Origin: Mycolicibacterium sp. YH-1
GTDB taxonomy: Bacteria > Actinomycetota > Actinomycetes > Mycobacteriales > Mycobacteriaceae
Direction of reading: 5' to 3'
DNA length: 64,000 nucleotides
Assembly (NCBI RefSeq): GCF_022557175.1
Contig: NZ_CP092915.1
Coordinates: forward strand, 186,001-250,000
The notes under the pieces are model-generated. The model worked only from the letters and a program-made list of their open reading frames with translations, was not told the DNA's origin and searched no databases. Below, one piece after another: positions 42,263 through 51,297 of the stretch (position 1 is the first letter of the stretch; each line of letters starts with the position of its first letter). A program made the translations under genes and the position numbers.

Positions 42263-43633
42263 CTACCGGGCACCGCTCACGTGCGCCCCGGCCGTGCGCG
42301 GCAGCCGCAGGGTCTCGATGATGGTCACGGCCATCACCGCGCCCAGCAGGAGATAGGTCAGCGAGTAGGACCCGAGCGTTGCGACGATCAGGGCGGCCAC
42401 CGCGATGCCGAAACCCGCTGCGAGTTCCTGCACCGAGGCGTTGAGTGTGTTGGCGTGCGTCAGATCGTCGCCGTCGACGTCGGCGAACGCCAGGCTGTTG
42501 TAGGCGGTGAAACCGGTCGAGCGCAGCACACCGCTGACCAGGAGGACGCCAAGAATCACCACGAGTGGAAGTCCCGGGGCCAGTGCCGCGAGCAGCCCGA
42601 AACAGGCCACCGATGCCACGCCGTTGACCAGCAGCACGCGGCGGATGCCGAATCGGCGCATCAGCGGTGTGGTCGCCGGCTTGATGGCCAGGTTTCCGAT
42701 GAAGAGCACCGACACCGCTAGTCCCGCCGCCAGCGGCGACCATCCGAACTCGAGCTGAAACTGCAGCGGTAGCAGGAACGGCACCGCGACGATGACCGCG
42801 CGGTACAGCGAGCCCGCCGTCACCGTGATGCGCAAGGTCGTGATGCGCAGCACACGAAGCCGGATGAGCGGGTACTGCGAACGCAGTAGATGAAACACCG
42901 TCGCGCCGAACAACACTGCGGCGAACACAATGCCGATGATCACCGCCGTCGGTGCGGCACCGGGTTGGCCGATGTGCTCCAGGGTGAGCAGCGCCGCGGT
43001 GATCGCCGAGCCCATCATCAGCAGCCCGCGCCAGTCCAGCGGCCGGACGGTCGGGGTGGGTGCACCGTGGATCAACTTGAGCGCCAACAGGAATCCGACG
43101 ATGCCGATCGGGATGTTGATGAGGAAGATCCACCGCCACGACCCCACGGTCACGATCGCCCCGCCAAGCGCCACGGCGATGATGGGTGCGGCCAGCGCTG
43201 GCCAGGTCAGCAGGGCGATGGCGCGGACCAGGTCGGACTTATCGCTGTTGCGCAGCACCGCGAGCCTGCCGACGGGCACCATCATCGCGCCACCGACACC
43301 CTGCAGTACCCGCATGGCCACCAACATCGGCAGCGACACACTCGCCGCGCAACCGATGGAGGCGATGGTGAACACGACGATCGCGGTGATGAACACCCGC
43401 CGGATGCCGAACCTGTCGGCCAGCCAGCCACTCACGGGGATGAGCACCGCCACCGTGACCAGGTACGCCGAGATCGCGGCGCTCACGTCGACGGCCGCGA
43501 CGCCGAATGAGTCGGCGATGAGCGGGATCGCCGGGGCGATGATCGTCGCGTCGAGGATCTCCATGAAGAATGCGCCGGCCACCAACAGGGCCATGCCCCT
43601 GGGGAACGGTCGGGAGCTCTGCGCGTCGTTCAT
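42263..43633 (-). CDS. MFS drug-efflux-type transporter
   Basis: A 456-aa major-facilitator permease with 12-14 helices. The opening GMALLVAGAFFMEILDATII and the conserved LADRFGIRRVFITAI loop mark the DHA2/MdtD-like multidrug branch. A second half begins near GSLYRAVIVAVPFLLPLQF. Proton-driven export of drugs or metabolites is expected. No clear ribosome site precedes the ATG at 43633. Neighbours do not indicate a substrate. Confidence 0.85.
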   Translation of the reverse strand: MNDAQSSRPFPRGMALLVAGAFFMEILDATIIAPAIPLIADSFGVAAVDVSAAISAYLVTVAVLIPVSGWLADRFGIRRVFITAIVVFTIASIGCAASVSLPMLVAMRVLQGVGGAMMVPVGRLAVLRNSDKSDLVRAIALLTWPALAAPIIAVALGGAIVTVGSWRWIFLINIPIGIVGFLLALKLIHGAPTPTVRPLDWRGLLMMGSAITAALLTLEHIGQPGAAPTAVIIGIVFAAVLFGATVFHLLRSQYPLIRLRVLRITTLRITVTAGSLYRAVIVAVPFLLPLQFQLEFGWSPLAAGLAVSVLFIGNLAIKPATTPLMRRFGIRRVLLVNGVASVACFGLLAALAPGLPLVVILGVLLVSGVLRSTGFTAYNSLAFADVDGDDLTHANTLNASVQELAAGFGIAVAALIVATLGSYSLTYLLLGAVMAVTIIETLRLPRTAGAHVSGAR

Positions 43634-43686
43634 CGTCGGAACCGTAGTGCCAGGTTTGTCGGCGCGTCGCTACGGCAGAACGGGCG

Positions 43687-44379
43687 TCAGGGGTCGTGCT
43701 TGACAGATACGCGAGGGGGCTCCGCGCTGTGGATGGCCGCCCGAATCGACTGCTCCAGGGAGCTGTCGGCGACGAACAACAACTCGTCACCGGCCTCCAG
43801 GACCTGATCCGGTTGCGACACCATGACCCGGCCGTCCCGGATCAGGGTCACCAGCGCGGTGTCACCCGGAAGCGCCAGCTCGTCCACGCGCTGCCCGACG
43901 AGCGGGTTGTCTGCGGGCAACGTCAGTTTCGTCAGATCGGCGCGGCCCTCCCGCAGCCCCATCAGCCGGACGAGGTGACCCACATCGATGGCGCCCTCGA
44001 TACCCGCCACCAGTGCGCCCGGAGTCGACACGGCGACGTCGATGCCCCACTCCTGGCTGAAGAGCCACTCATTGCGGACGTCGTTGATGCGTGCCACAAC
44101 CCGCGGAACGCCGAACTCGGACTTGGCGAGCAGGCCGACGACGAGGTTGGCCTTGTCGTCACCCGTGGCGGCGATCAACACATCGCATGTCTGCGCGCCC
44201 GCCTCCTCGAGCGCGGACAGCTCGCACGCGTCGGCATTGAGCCAGTCCGCGCCCGGCACCGTCTGCGGCTCGAAGCGCCGCCGCTCCCGCTCGATCAACA
44301 GCACCTTGTGGCCGTAGTCGAGCAATTCACGCGCGACGGAGCGCCCGACATTGCCGGCACCGGCAATGCCCACCCGCAT
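43687..44379 (-). CDS. TrkA-family K+ uptake regulatory protein
   Basis: A 230-aa cytosolic RCK protein. VGIAGAGNVGRSVARELLDY is the NAD-binding fold with LLIERERRRF, and residues from about 140 form a TrkA_C (RCK_C) domain ending DELLFVADSS. It resembles mycobacterial CeoB/CeoC, which gate K+ transport. The ATG at 44379 follows GGAG; ATG 44394 is an alternative. It is divergent from a K+/H+ antiporter that carries its own TrkA_C domain, so the pair may balance potassium. Partner channel not present. Confidence 0.82.
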   Translation of the reverse strand: MRVGIAGAGNVGRSVARELLDYGHKVLLIERERRRFEPQTVPGADWLNADACELSALEEAGAQTCDVLIAATGDDKANLVVGLLAKSEFGVPRVVARINDVRNEWLFSQEWGIDVAVSTPGALVAGIEGAIDVGHLVRLMGLREGRADLTKLTLPADNPLVGQRVDELALPGDTALVTLIRDGRVMVSQPDQVLEAGDELLFVADSSLEQSIRAAIHSAEPPRVSVKHDP

Positions 44380-44508
44380 TCTGCGCTCCGCCATGGGTTC
44401 ATCTTGTCGCATCGGGAGGCGACGCGCGTGGGCTCCGCGGCGACGGACAACGCCTACTGGCGGGGCCGTCTACTGATTTACTGATGGCTCTGCCTGGACG
44501 GGAACGAA

Positions 44509-46005
44509 ATGAGTTTGCACGAGCTGTATCTGGCCTTGCTGATCGGTGGCTTCGTGCTGCTGGCAAGCATCGTCGGCACGCGCGTGGCGACGGGCGTGGG
44601 ATTTCCCAGCCTGCTCTTCTTCCTGCTGGTCGGTGTCGTGCTCGGCGAGGACGGGTTCGGTCTGGCCTTCGACAACGTCGAACTGGCCAGGAATGTGTGC
44701 ACCGCCGGGCTCGCCGTGATCCTCGTCGAAGGTGGTCTGACCACCCGGTTCACTGACATCCGCAAGGTTTTGGCACCCGCGGCCGCCTTGGCCACCGTCG
44801 GCGTGGTGATCAGCACGCTGATCACCGCGGCCGGTGCGCACGTGCTGCTCCGAATGGACTGGCAGCTCGCCTTGCTGCTCGGCGCGATCGTGTCGTCCAC
44901 CGACGCCGCGGCGGTCTTCTCGGTGTTGCGTGTTCTCCCGCTGCCCAGGCGCGTCGCCGGTCTGCTCGAGGCCGAGTCGGGGTTCAACGACGCGCCCGCG
45001 GTGATCCTCGTGCTGATGTTCAGCGTGGTGCCCTTCGTCTTCGAGCCGGAGAGCGCCATCGCCGGCATCGTGTTCGAACTGCTTGCCGGCTCGGCGATCG
45101 GTCTGGCGGTCGGATTCGTCGGGGCGTTCGCGCTGCGAAGTATCGCGTTGCCGGCCTCCGGCCTGTACCCGATCGCGACCTTCGGCCTGGGTCTCGTCGC
45201 CTTCGCGGCAGCGGGCACCGTCCATGCCAGCGGGTTCATCGCCGCCTACCTGGCCGCCGTGGTGCTGGCCAACTCCGGGCTGCCGCACAGGTCGGCGACG
45301 CGGTCATTCGCCGAGGGGCTCGGCTGGTTGGCGCAGATCGGCCTCTTCGTGCTCCTTGGCCTGCTGGTCAGCCCGAGTGAACTCGGCTCCGCCGTGTTGC
45401 CCGCGATCATCGTCGGCCTCGTTCTGCTCCTGGTCGCGCGACCGGTGTCGGTCGTGGGATCGCTTGCCGCGTTTAACATTCCGTGGCGCGAACAGGTCTT
45501 CCTGTCGTGGGCGGGCCTACGCGGTGCGGTCCCCGTCGTGTTGGCGACATTCCCGATCGTCGCCGGTGTGCCCGACAGCTCCCGGCTGCTCAACATCGTG
45601 TTTCTCCTCGTGGTGGTGTTCACCCTGGTGCAGGGGCCGAGCCTGCGTCCGATCGCACAGGCGCTGGGCCTCATCACCCGTGAGTCCACCCGCGAGATTC
45701 AGGTCGAGGCGGCACCGCTGGACGTCCTCGACGCCGAACTCCTGACGATGACGGTGCAACCGACGTCGCGCCTGCACAACGTCACGATCCTCGAACTCCG
45801 GCTGCCCGATCCGGCGGTGATCACGCTGATCATCCGCGACGGGCACACGTTCGTCCCGCTGCCCGACACCCGGATCGAGGCGGGTGACGAGCTGCTCATC
45901 GTCACCACAAGCAAGATCCGGGCGGCCGCAGAGTCGAGGCTGCGCGCCGTCAGCCGCCGCGGCAAGCTCGCCCACTGGTTCGACGAGTACGGCGACGCCG
46001 ACTGA
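44509..46005 (+). CDS. K+/H+ antiporter with C-terminal TrkA_C domain (NhaP2/CvrA type)
   Basis: A 498-aa CPA1 cation/proton antiporter. About 12-13 membrane helices run from LYLALLIGGFVLLASIVGTR to the VFTLVQGPSLRPIAQALGLI segment. The ion-binding motif is in ESGFNDAPAVILV, and FLSWAGLRGAVPVVLATFP is a family hallmark. Residues from about 410 form an RCK_C/TrkA_C domain (LPDPAVITLIIRDG; AGDELLIVTTS), a site that binds c-di-AMP or nucleotides in relatives. It would expel K+ or Na+ in exchange for protons. Confidence 0.88.
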   Translation: MSLHELYLALLIGGFVLLASIVGTRVATGVGFPSLLFFLLVGVVLGEDGFGLAFDNVELARNVCTAGLAVILVEGGLTTRFTDIRKVLAPAAALATVGVVISTLITAAGAHVLLRMDWQLALLLGAIVSSTDAAAVFSVLRVLPLPRRVAGLLEAESGFNDAPAVILVLMFSVVPFVFEPESAIAGIVFELLAGSAIGLAVGFVGAFALRSIALPASGLYPIATFGLGLVAFAAAGTVHASGFIAAYLAAVVLANSGLPHRSATRSFAEGLGWLAQIGLFVLLGLLVSPSELGSAVLPAIIVGLVLLLVARPVSVVGSLAAFNIPWREQVFLSWAGLRGAVPVVLATFPIVAGVPDSSRLLNIVFLLVVVFTLVQGPSLRPIAQALGLITRESTREIQVEAAPLDVLDAELLTMTVQPTSRLHNVTILELRLPDPAVITLIIRDGHTFVPLPDTRIEAGDELLIVTTSKIRAAAESRLRAVSRRGKLAHWFDEYGDAD

Positions 46006-46060
46006 CACGCCGGTACCGTCGAGGGATCAAACGCCACCGACCAGATCGAGACACTCCGCG

Positions 46061-47245
46061 ATGACAGAAACTCCCGCCGCCGTCGTGGAACCCGAGGCGC
46101 CGACCCGGCGACCGCGTAACTGGCTGCGGGTGCTCATCGTGTCGGCGATCCTGCTGCTGCTCTTCTCGGTGCCGTGGTGGACGCTGCTCTCAGCGGGCAC
46201 CCGGTGGCCGGCGGCGGTGGTCATCGCCGCATCGGGCACATTGGTGGCGGTCTTCGTCGCGCTGCCCGCGCTGTTGGTGTTGGGACACGGTCGCCACCGG
46301 GATCGGGCCGCCGCGATCGGTGACGCGCTGCTGGGCGCGGTCTGGGTCCTGTTCGTCTGGTCGGTTCTGGCCCAGGTGTTGCGGTTGGCGTTGTTCATCT
46401 TCGGCGTCGACGATCCGGTGCGCTCCCGCGTGGTGGCCGGCGCGGTGGTGGTGGTCGTGCTCGCCCTGCTCGCATGGGGATACGTCGAGGCGATGCGCGT
46501 GCCGCGCGTCAAACACGTCGACGTGGCGATCGCCGGTCTCGGCCAGGGGCTGGACGGGGTGCGCGTCGCGATGATCACCGACACCCACTACGGGCCGATC
46601 GATCGCACCCGATGGTCGTCGGCGGTGATGGATCGTGTCAACGCGCTCGATGCCGACATCGCGTGCCACGTCGGCGATATCGCCGACGGAACCCCTGCCG
46701 TGCGGGAACGACAGGCCGCGCCGCTGGCCACGGTGCGAGCCCGGCTCGCCCGCGTGTACGTCACCGGTAACCACGAGTACTTCCACGAGGCGCAGGGCTG
46801 GCTCGACTACATGGCCGACATCGGCTGGGACGTCCTGCACAACCGTCATATTGTCGTTGAACGCGACGGAGCGAAGCTCGTCGTCGCGGGTGTCGACGAC
46901 GCAACGGCGCTGGCGTCGGGCGTCGACGGGCACGGGGCGAACCTCGAGAGGGCACTTGCGGGCGCCGACGCCGCACTGCCGGTGCTACTGCTCGCGCACC
47001 AGCCCAAGCAGGTGCCGCAGGCCGTCGAGGCCGGCGTCGATCTCCAGCTGTCCGGGCACACCCACGGCGGGCAGATCTGGCCGTTCAACTTCCTGGTCAG
47101 ACTCGACCAACCCGTGGTGGCTGGATTGAGCAGGCACGGTGCTCGAACGCAGCTCTACACCAGCCGGGGTACGGGATTCTGGGGCCCGCCGTTCCGGGTC
47201 TTCGCGCCCAGTGAGATCACCCTGCTGACGCTGCGTCGCGGCTGA
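46061..47245 (+). CDS. Membrane-anchored metallophosphoesterase
   Basis: A 394-aa protein with four N-terminal membrane helices (LRVLIVSAILLLLFSVPWWT; AAVVIAASGTLVAVFVALPA; LLGAVWVLFVWSVLAQVLRL; VVAGAVVVVVLALLAWGYVE), then a calcineurin-like catalytic domain. Metal motifs are MITDTHYGPI, CHVGDIADGT, VTGNHEYF, LLAHQPKQ and LSGHTHGGQIW. It is a full-length paralogue of the shortened protein at 31081-32064 and shows what that gene has lost. ATG 46061 is chosen because it starts just before the first helix. Confidence 0.86.
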   Translation: MTETPAAVVEPEAPTRRPRNWLRVLIVSAILLLLFSVPWWTLLSAGTRWPAAVVIAASGTLVAVFVALPALLVLGHGRHRDRAAAIGDALLGAVWVLFVWSVLAQVLRLALFIFGVDDPVRSRVVAGAVVVVVLALLAWGYVEAMRVPRVKHVDVAIAGLGQGLDGVRVAMITDTHYGPIDRTRWSSAVMDRVNALDADIACHVGDIADGTPAVRERQAAPLATVRARLARVYVTGNHEYFHEAQGWLDYMADIGWDVLHNRHIVVERDGAKLVVAGVDDATALASGVDGHGANLERALAGADAALPVLLLAHQPKQVPQAVEAGVDLQLSGHTHGGQIWPFNFLVRLDQPVVAGLSRHGARTQLYTSRGTGFWGPPFRVFAPSEITLLTLRRG

Positions 47246-47256
47246 TCCCAGACGCG

Positions 47257-47724
47257 CTAGGGCGCGGGGACGGTGATGCAACCGACTCCGGGAACACAAC
47301 CCTCGCCGCCACCGGGACCGCCCGATCCGCTGGGTCCGCCCGGGATGCCGCCGCCGCCACCACCGGGTCCTCCGCCGCCGGTCGGGCCACCCGGGATGGA
47401 GCCGCCGCCGCCCTCGGGACCGCCGCCACCGGTCGGGCCACCGGGGACGGAGCCGCCGCCGCCCTCGGGACCGCCCGTGCCAGTTGGGCCGCCAGTGGCA
47501 GGCGCCGGTGGGCTGATGTCCGTTGTGCTCGGAGCGGTGGACACGCTGATCGACGTCGTCGTCGTGGTGGTGGTGTCCGAGGGCGCTTCCTCACTGGAGC
47601 CACACGCCGCGAGCAGGGGAGTGGCCGCCAGTGCCGCACTGAATCCAACGACCGCCGTCCATCGGCGCATCGCTGGCCAGCCGGATTCGTCGCGTGACCG
47701 GGACTTCACCTGTTGCATCGTCAT
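47257..47724 (-). CDS. Gly/Pro-rich collagen-like lipoprotein
   Basis: A 155-aa exported protein. RRWTAVVGFSAALAATPLLA followed by AC is a signal peptide with lipobox. A threonine/serine stretch follows, then a low-complexity region built on a 17-residue unit of the form GGPTGGGGPEGGGGSIP, and a short tail with two cysteines (EGCVPGVGCITVPAP). It is probably a flexible surface or wall-spanning stalk. The start ATG 47724 has only a weak GGAG. Divergent from the cutinase gene. Confidence 0.65.
   Translation of the reverse strand: MTMQQVKSRSRDESGWPAMRRWTAVVGFSAALAATPLLAACGSSEEAPSDTTTTTTTSISVSTAPSTTDISPPAPATGGPTGTGGPEGGGGSVPGGPTGGGGPEGGGGSIPGGPTGGGGPGGGGGGIPGGPSGSGGPGGGEGCVPGVGCITVPAP
47342..47494. 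repeat. Three tandem copies of a 51-base unit
   Basis: Units at 47342-47392, 47393-47443 and 47444-47494 each encode 17 residues of the glycine/proline-rich lipoprotein. Units two and three are nearly identical; unit one and the 3' end of unit three are more diverged. A unit number that varies between strains would be expected. Confidence 0.75.
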
Positions 47725-47822
47725 GATCGTGACAGCTCCTTGTGTGTGTGGCGTGTTGATGTGACGTGGCTTCCCGCATCTGACCCACTCGAATCCTGGC
47801 GGTGGAAGCAAATTCGAACTGG

Positions 47823-47855
47823 CACGTTCTTCCTGCTAGCCGGTAGAAGAACGTG
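47823..47855. promoter_or_regulatory. Inverted repeat in the divergent lipoprotein/cutinase promoter region
   Basis: CACGTTCTTC at 47823-47832 and its exact reverse complement GAAGAACGTG at 47846-47855 are separated by 13 bases. It lies about 100 bases before each start, so it could be a regulator site or a leader hairpin. Confidence 0.4.
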
Positions 47856-47960
47856 GCGGTAGCCACATTGGCCGTAATCCGGCGATGGAGTGGAATTCAA
47901 ACGGCTGTTGTGGGGTTCGACGGATAGCAGCCACAAGAAAGCCCCGACCGAGGAGAAGCC

Positions 47961-48689
47961 ATGCGCGCCGACCTGACTGAGAACACCCGTGGCATCCCCG
48001 CCGTGGCCAGGCGGGTGATGGCGGCCCTGGGTGGCGGCTTGCTCGCAGTCGCGGGCGCGCTGACCCTTGCGCCCACCGCATCGGCAGCCGACAGCTGTTC
48101 GGACGTCGAGGTCGTGTTCGCCCGCGGCACGGCCGAACCCGCGGGAGTCGGTGTTGTCGGTCAGGCGTTCGTCGACGCCCTTGAGAGCGATCTCAACGGA
48201 AAGACCGTTGGCGTGTACGCGGTGAACTACCCCGCCTCCTACGACTTCCTGAAGGCCTCCGACGGCGCCAATGACGCCAGCGCCTACGTGCAGCGCATCG
48301 CGGCGTCGTGCCCGGACACCAGCATCGTGCTCGGTGGTTACTCGCAGGGAGCGGCCGTCGTCGACTTCATCACCGCGCCAGCGGGATCGCTCTTCGGATT
48401 CGCAAATCCCATGCCCGCCAACGTCGCTGACCACGTCGCAGCGGTCGCAGTCTTCGGCAACCCGTCGAACCGGATCGGCCAACCGCTCACAGCGCTGAGC
48501 CCGGTGTACGGGCCCAGGACGATCGACCTGTGCAACGGTGCCGATCCTGTCTGCTCCACCGGCGACGATCGCCCCGCCCACAGCCAGTACGTGCAGACGG
48601 GACTCGCGAGCCAGGCGGCGGACTTCGTCGCGGCGCGGATCAACGACCGTGGCGCCGCACCCGTGACGCAGCTGGCGGCGACCGAGTAA
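47961..48689 (+). CDS. Cutinase-family (Culp) exported esterase
   Basis: A 242-aa secreted serine esterase. The N-terminal signal peptide runs through VMAALGGGLLAVAGALTLAP to ASA. The cutinase fold is seen in DVEVVFARGTAEPAGVGVVG, the nucleophile GYSQGAAVVDF, a disulphide-bonded DLCNGADPVC with the catalytic Asp, and the histidine in RPAHSQYV. Mycobacterial Culp proteins cleave lipid esters and act on the envelope. AGGAGA precedes the ATG. Confidence 0.9.
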   Translation: MRADLTENTRGIPAVARRVMAALGGGLLAVAGALTLAPTASAADSCSDVEVVFARGTAEPAGVGVVGQAFVDALESDLNGKTVGVYAVNYPASYDFLKASDGANDASAYVQRIAASCPDTSIVLGGYSQGAAVVDFITAPAGSLFGFANPMPANVADHVAAVAVFGNPSNRIGQPLTALSPVYGPRTIDLCNGADPVCSTGDDRPAHSQYVQTGLASQAADFVAARINDRGAAPVTQLAATE

Positions 48690-48783
48690 TCGGCGCGGGG
48701 CTCGTATCCGTCCGCATCGGTACGCTCGATTGGGACCGCCCCCCGACCGCACGCCGGTCCAACCCCGAGGGAACGCGACGCCC

Positions 48784-49434
48784 GTGACACACACTCACAC
48801 GCCGTACGAGGCGCTGTTGGCGCGCGCCGGCGGGATTCGGGGAATGGTCTACACCGCGGTGCCGGTCACCGTCTTCGCGGCGACCAATACCGCGTCGGGC
48901 CTGGTGCCCGCCATCGTGGCCGCCCTCGGTACCGCGGCGATCATCGCGATCTGGCAGCTGGTACGGCGCGAGTCAACCCGCCCCGCGCTGCTGGGATTCG
49001 CCGGCGTCGCGGTGTCCGGCGGGTTAGCCTTCGTCACCGGGCAGGCCAAGGACTTCTATCTGCCCGGCATCTGGGCCTATCTCGTCATGGCGATCGTGTT
49101 CACGATCTCGCTGCTCGTCGGGCGGCCCCTCGTCGGTGTCGGATGGGCGTGGCTCACCGGGCGCGACCAGACGTGGCGGAGTGTGGCACGGGTCCGCCGT
49201 GTCTTCGCACTGGTCACCGCCGTGATGGCCGCGGTGTCGTGGTCACGGTTCATGGTCCAGTACTACCTGTACGACACCAATCAGTCGGGGCTTCTGGCGG
49301 TCGCGCGCATCGCGATGGGCTGGCCCGTGTTCGTGGTGACGTCGACGCTCATCTTTCTGGCGATCCGCATCGCCATTCGTGCGCTGCCCCGCACCCCGTT
49401 GGGTGACGGCGAGCCGCAATCCTCGGCGGCGTAA
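48784..49434 (+). CDS. DUF3159-family membrane protein
   Basis: A 216-aa polytopic protein with five to six helices (MVYTAVPVTVFAATNTASGL; LGFAGVAVSGGLAFVTGQ; YLVMAIVFTISLLVGRPLVG; VTSTLIFLAIRIAIRAL). The DUF3159 block KDFYLPGIWAYLV is clear. Function unknown. The GTG at 48784 is preferred because it begins VTHTHTPYEALLARAGGIRG, the family's normal opening. Confidence 0.82.
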   Translation: MTHTHTPYEALLARAGGIRGMVYTAVPVTVFAATNTASGLVPAIVAALGTAAIIAIWQLVRRESTRPALLGFAGVAVSGGLAFVTGQAKDFYLPGIWAYLVMAIVFTISLLVGRPLVGVGWAWLTGRDQTWRSVARVRRVFALVTAVMAAVSWSRFMVQYYLYDTNQSGLLAVARIAMGWPVFVVTSTLIFLAIRIAIRALPRTPLGDGEPQSSAA

Positions 49435-49505
49435 GCCTCCAGAGGCCCGCCGCGGTAGAGGCATACTGGCCGAATGACCGAGATCACAACGCAAGCCCGT
49501 CCTCG

Positions 49506-50693
49506 ATGAGGGCGGTCAGCTGTGTGCACGGCACGCTGTCGGTCATCGACCTGCCGTCACCGCAGCCCGACAAGGGGCAGTTGCTGCTCGGCGTGCGACG
49601 CTGCGGCATCTGCGGTTCGGACCTGCACGCCAAGGACCACTCGGACGAGCTGACTGACGTCATGACCGCGGTCGGCTACGAGGACTTCATGCGTGGGGAC
49701 ACCCCGGTGGTGATGGGCCACGAGTTCTGCGGTGAGGTGCTGGAACGCGGACGAGGCGCCGCCAAGGAGTTCAAGACCGGCACCACGGTGGTCGCCTTCC
49801 CGCTGGTGCGCTCGCACGGTGGCGTTCACCTCACGGGCCTCTCGCCGCTGGCGCCAGGCGGCTATGCCGAGCAGGTGCTGGCCGAGGCCTCGATGAGCTT
49901 CGTCGTGCCGAACGGACTAGACGTGGACACCGCCGCGCTCACCGAGCCGATGGCGGTCGCGCTGCACGCGGTGCGGCGCAGCGAGATCGGCAAGCGTGAC
50001 GTGGCAGTGGTGGTGGGCTGCGGCCCCGTCGGGCTGGCCGTCATATGCCATCTCAAGGCGCAGGGCGTGTCGACGATCATCGCCAGCGACTTCTCGGCGG
50101 GCCGACGGGCGCTGGCACAGCGGTGCGGTGCCGACGTCGTCGTCGACCCGGCGGACGAGTCGCCCTATACCGCCCTGCAATCGCAGCGGGGCATGATGAC
50201 CTCCGCCCCCGCGCTCTACGAACTCGGGATGAGTTCGATGGAGAAGATGCGCAAGCTGCCCGGCTGGGTGCACCTGTACCGCGCCGCCGACAAGCTGGGC
50301 GCCGCCGGGCCCAAGCGCCCCGTGATCTTCGAGTGCGTGGGTGTCCCGGGCATGATCGACGGCGTGGCCGCGGCGGCGCCGCTGAACGCCAGGGTCGTGG
50401 TGGTCGGCGTCTGTATGGGCGAGGACCGCCTGCGCCCGTCGCTGGCGATCAGCAAGGAGATCGACATGCGGTTCGTGTTCGGCTACACACCGCTGGAATT
50501 CCGCGACACCCTGCACCTGCTGGCCGACGGCAAGGTCGACGCCTCGGCGTTGGTCACCGGCACCGTGGGACTCGACGGTGTCGAGGTGGCCTTCGATGCG
50601 CTGGGTCATCCGGACACGCACGCGAAGATCCTCATCGACCCGAGCAGCGCGGGGGACGACGTCAGGGTCGTCGGCGCGCCGGAACGCCGGTGA
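49506..50693 (+). CDS. Zinc-dependent medium-chain alcohol dehydrogenase
   Basis: A 395-aa MDR-superfamily dehydrogenase. Catalytic zinc ligands lie in RRCGICGSDLHAKD and VVMGHEFCGEVL. The NAD(P) motif is VVVGCGPVGLAVI. The four-cysteine structural-zinc lobe usual in many alcohol dehydrogenases is not seen, placing it among threonine-dehydrogenase-like or single-zinc forms. Two inserted segments (DELTDVMTAVGYEDFMRG and GMSSMEKMRKLPGW) are typical of an actinobacterial subgroup. Substrate unknown. Its stop overlaps the next lipoprotein gene. Confidence 0.85.
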   Translation: MRAVSCVHGTLSVIDLPSPQPDKGQLLLGVRRCGICGSDLHAKDHSDELTDVMTAVGYEDFMRGDTPVVMGHEFCGEVLERGRGAAKEFKTGTTVVAFPLVRSHGGVHLTGLSPLAPGGYAEQVLAEASMSFVVPNGLDVDTAALTEPMAVALHAVRRSEIGKRDVAVVVGCGPVGLAVICHLKAQGVSTIIASDFSAGRRALAQRCGADVVVDPADESPYTALQSQRGMMTSAPALYELGMSSMEKMRKLPGWVHLYRAADKLGAAGPKRPVIFECVGVPGMIDGVAAAAPLNARVVVVGVCMGEDRLRPSLAISKEIDMRFVFGYTPLEFRDTLHLLADGKVDASALVTGTVGLDGVEVAFDALGHPDTHAKILIDPSSAGDDVRVVGAPERR

Positions 50694-51214
50694 TGAGGGC
50701 GATCTGGGGCGTGCCGGTCCTCGCGGTGACCGCAGTCCTGCTGGCAGGCTGCGGCGGGTCCGACAGGGACAGCGACGCAACGGATTCGACGGCAATCGAG
50801 GCTTCGGCCGAGGCCTCGGTAGCGCGGCCCGACCGGGACCCGGGAGTGGACAAGTACCCGCTGGGCGAGGGCAACTACGTCCTCGAGAGCGACCCGGGGT
50901 GGATTCACTTTCGAACCGCCTCCGGCATCTCCTGCGGGATCGGTCCGGTGGGCCGCATCGTGGGGTGCGATGCCGTTCCGTCCGATGCCCCGGCGGGCAC
51001 CAACCAGACCGCGATCGAGGGCAACCGCCCCGCCGTCTACCGCAAGTCGGACACGCCGACGTTCACCCGGGCCGTCGACGTCCTGCCCGAGGGGCACCGG
51101 CTGACCAACGGCGCCACCCGATGCGCCGTCAGCGCCGGTGAGACGGTGACATGCGAAACCGTCGGCGGAGCACACGGTTTCGTGGTCTCGCCCAGCCGCG
51201 GGGTGCTCTGGTAA
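50693..51214 (+). CDS. Uncharacterised lipoprotein
   Basis: A 173-aa exported protein with signal MRAIWGVPVLAVTAVLLAGC (lipobox LLAGC) and a small domain with paired cysteines (SGISCGIGPVGRIVGCD; TRCAVSAGETVTCETV). The ATG overlaps the dehydrogenase stop (TGATGA), so the two genes are coupled. It resembles other small mycobacterial secreted proteins of unknown role. Confidence 0.72.
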   Translation: MRAIWGVPVLAVTAVLLAGCGGSDRDSDATDSTAIEASAEASVARPDRDPGVDKYPLGEGNYVLESDPGWIHFRTASGISCGIGPVGRIVGCDAVPSDAPAGTNQTAIEGNRPAVYRKSDTPTFTRAVDVLPEGHRLTNGATRCAVSAGETVTCETVGGAHGFVVSPSRGVLW

Positions 51215-51297
51215 GCGATGGATAGAGTGACATCAATGCACGACGGCGCGGTCGGTAGGGACCCGCGCGTTGATCCGACGGCGGAGTGACTGAACAC

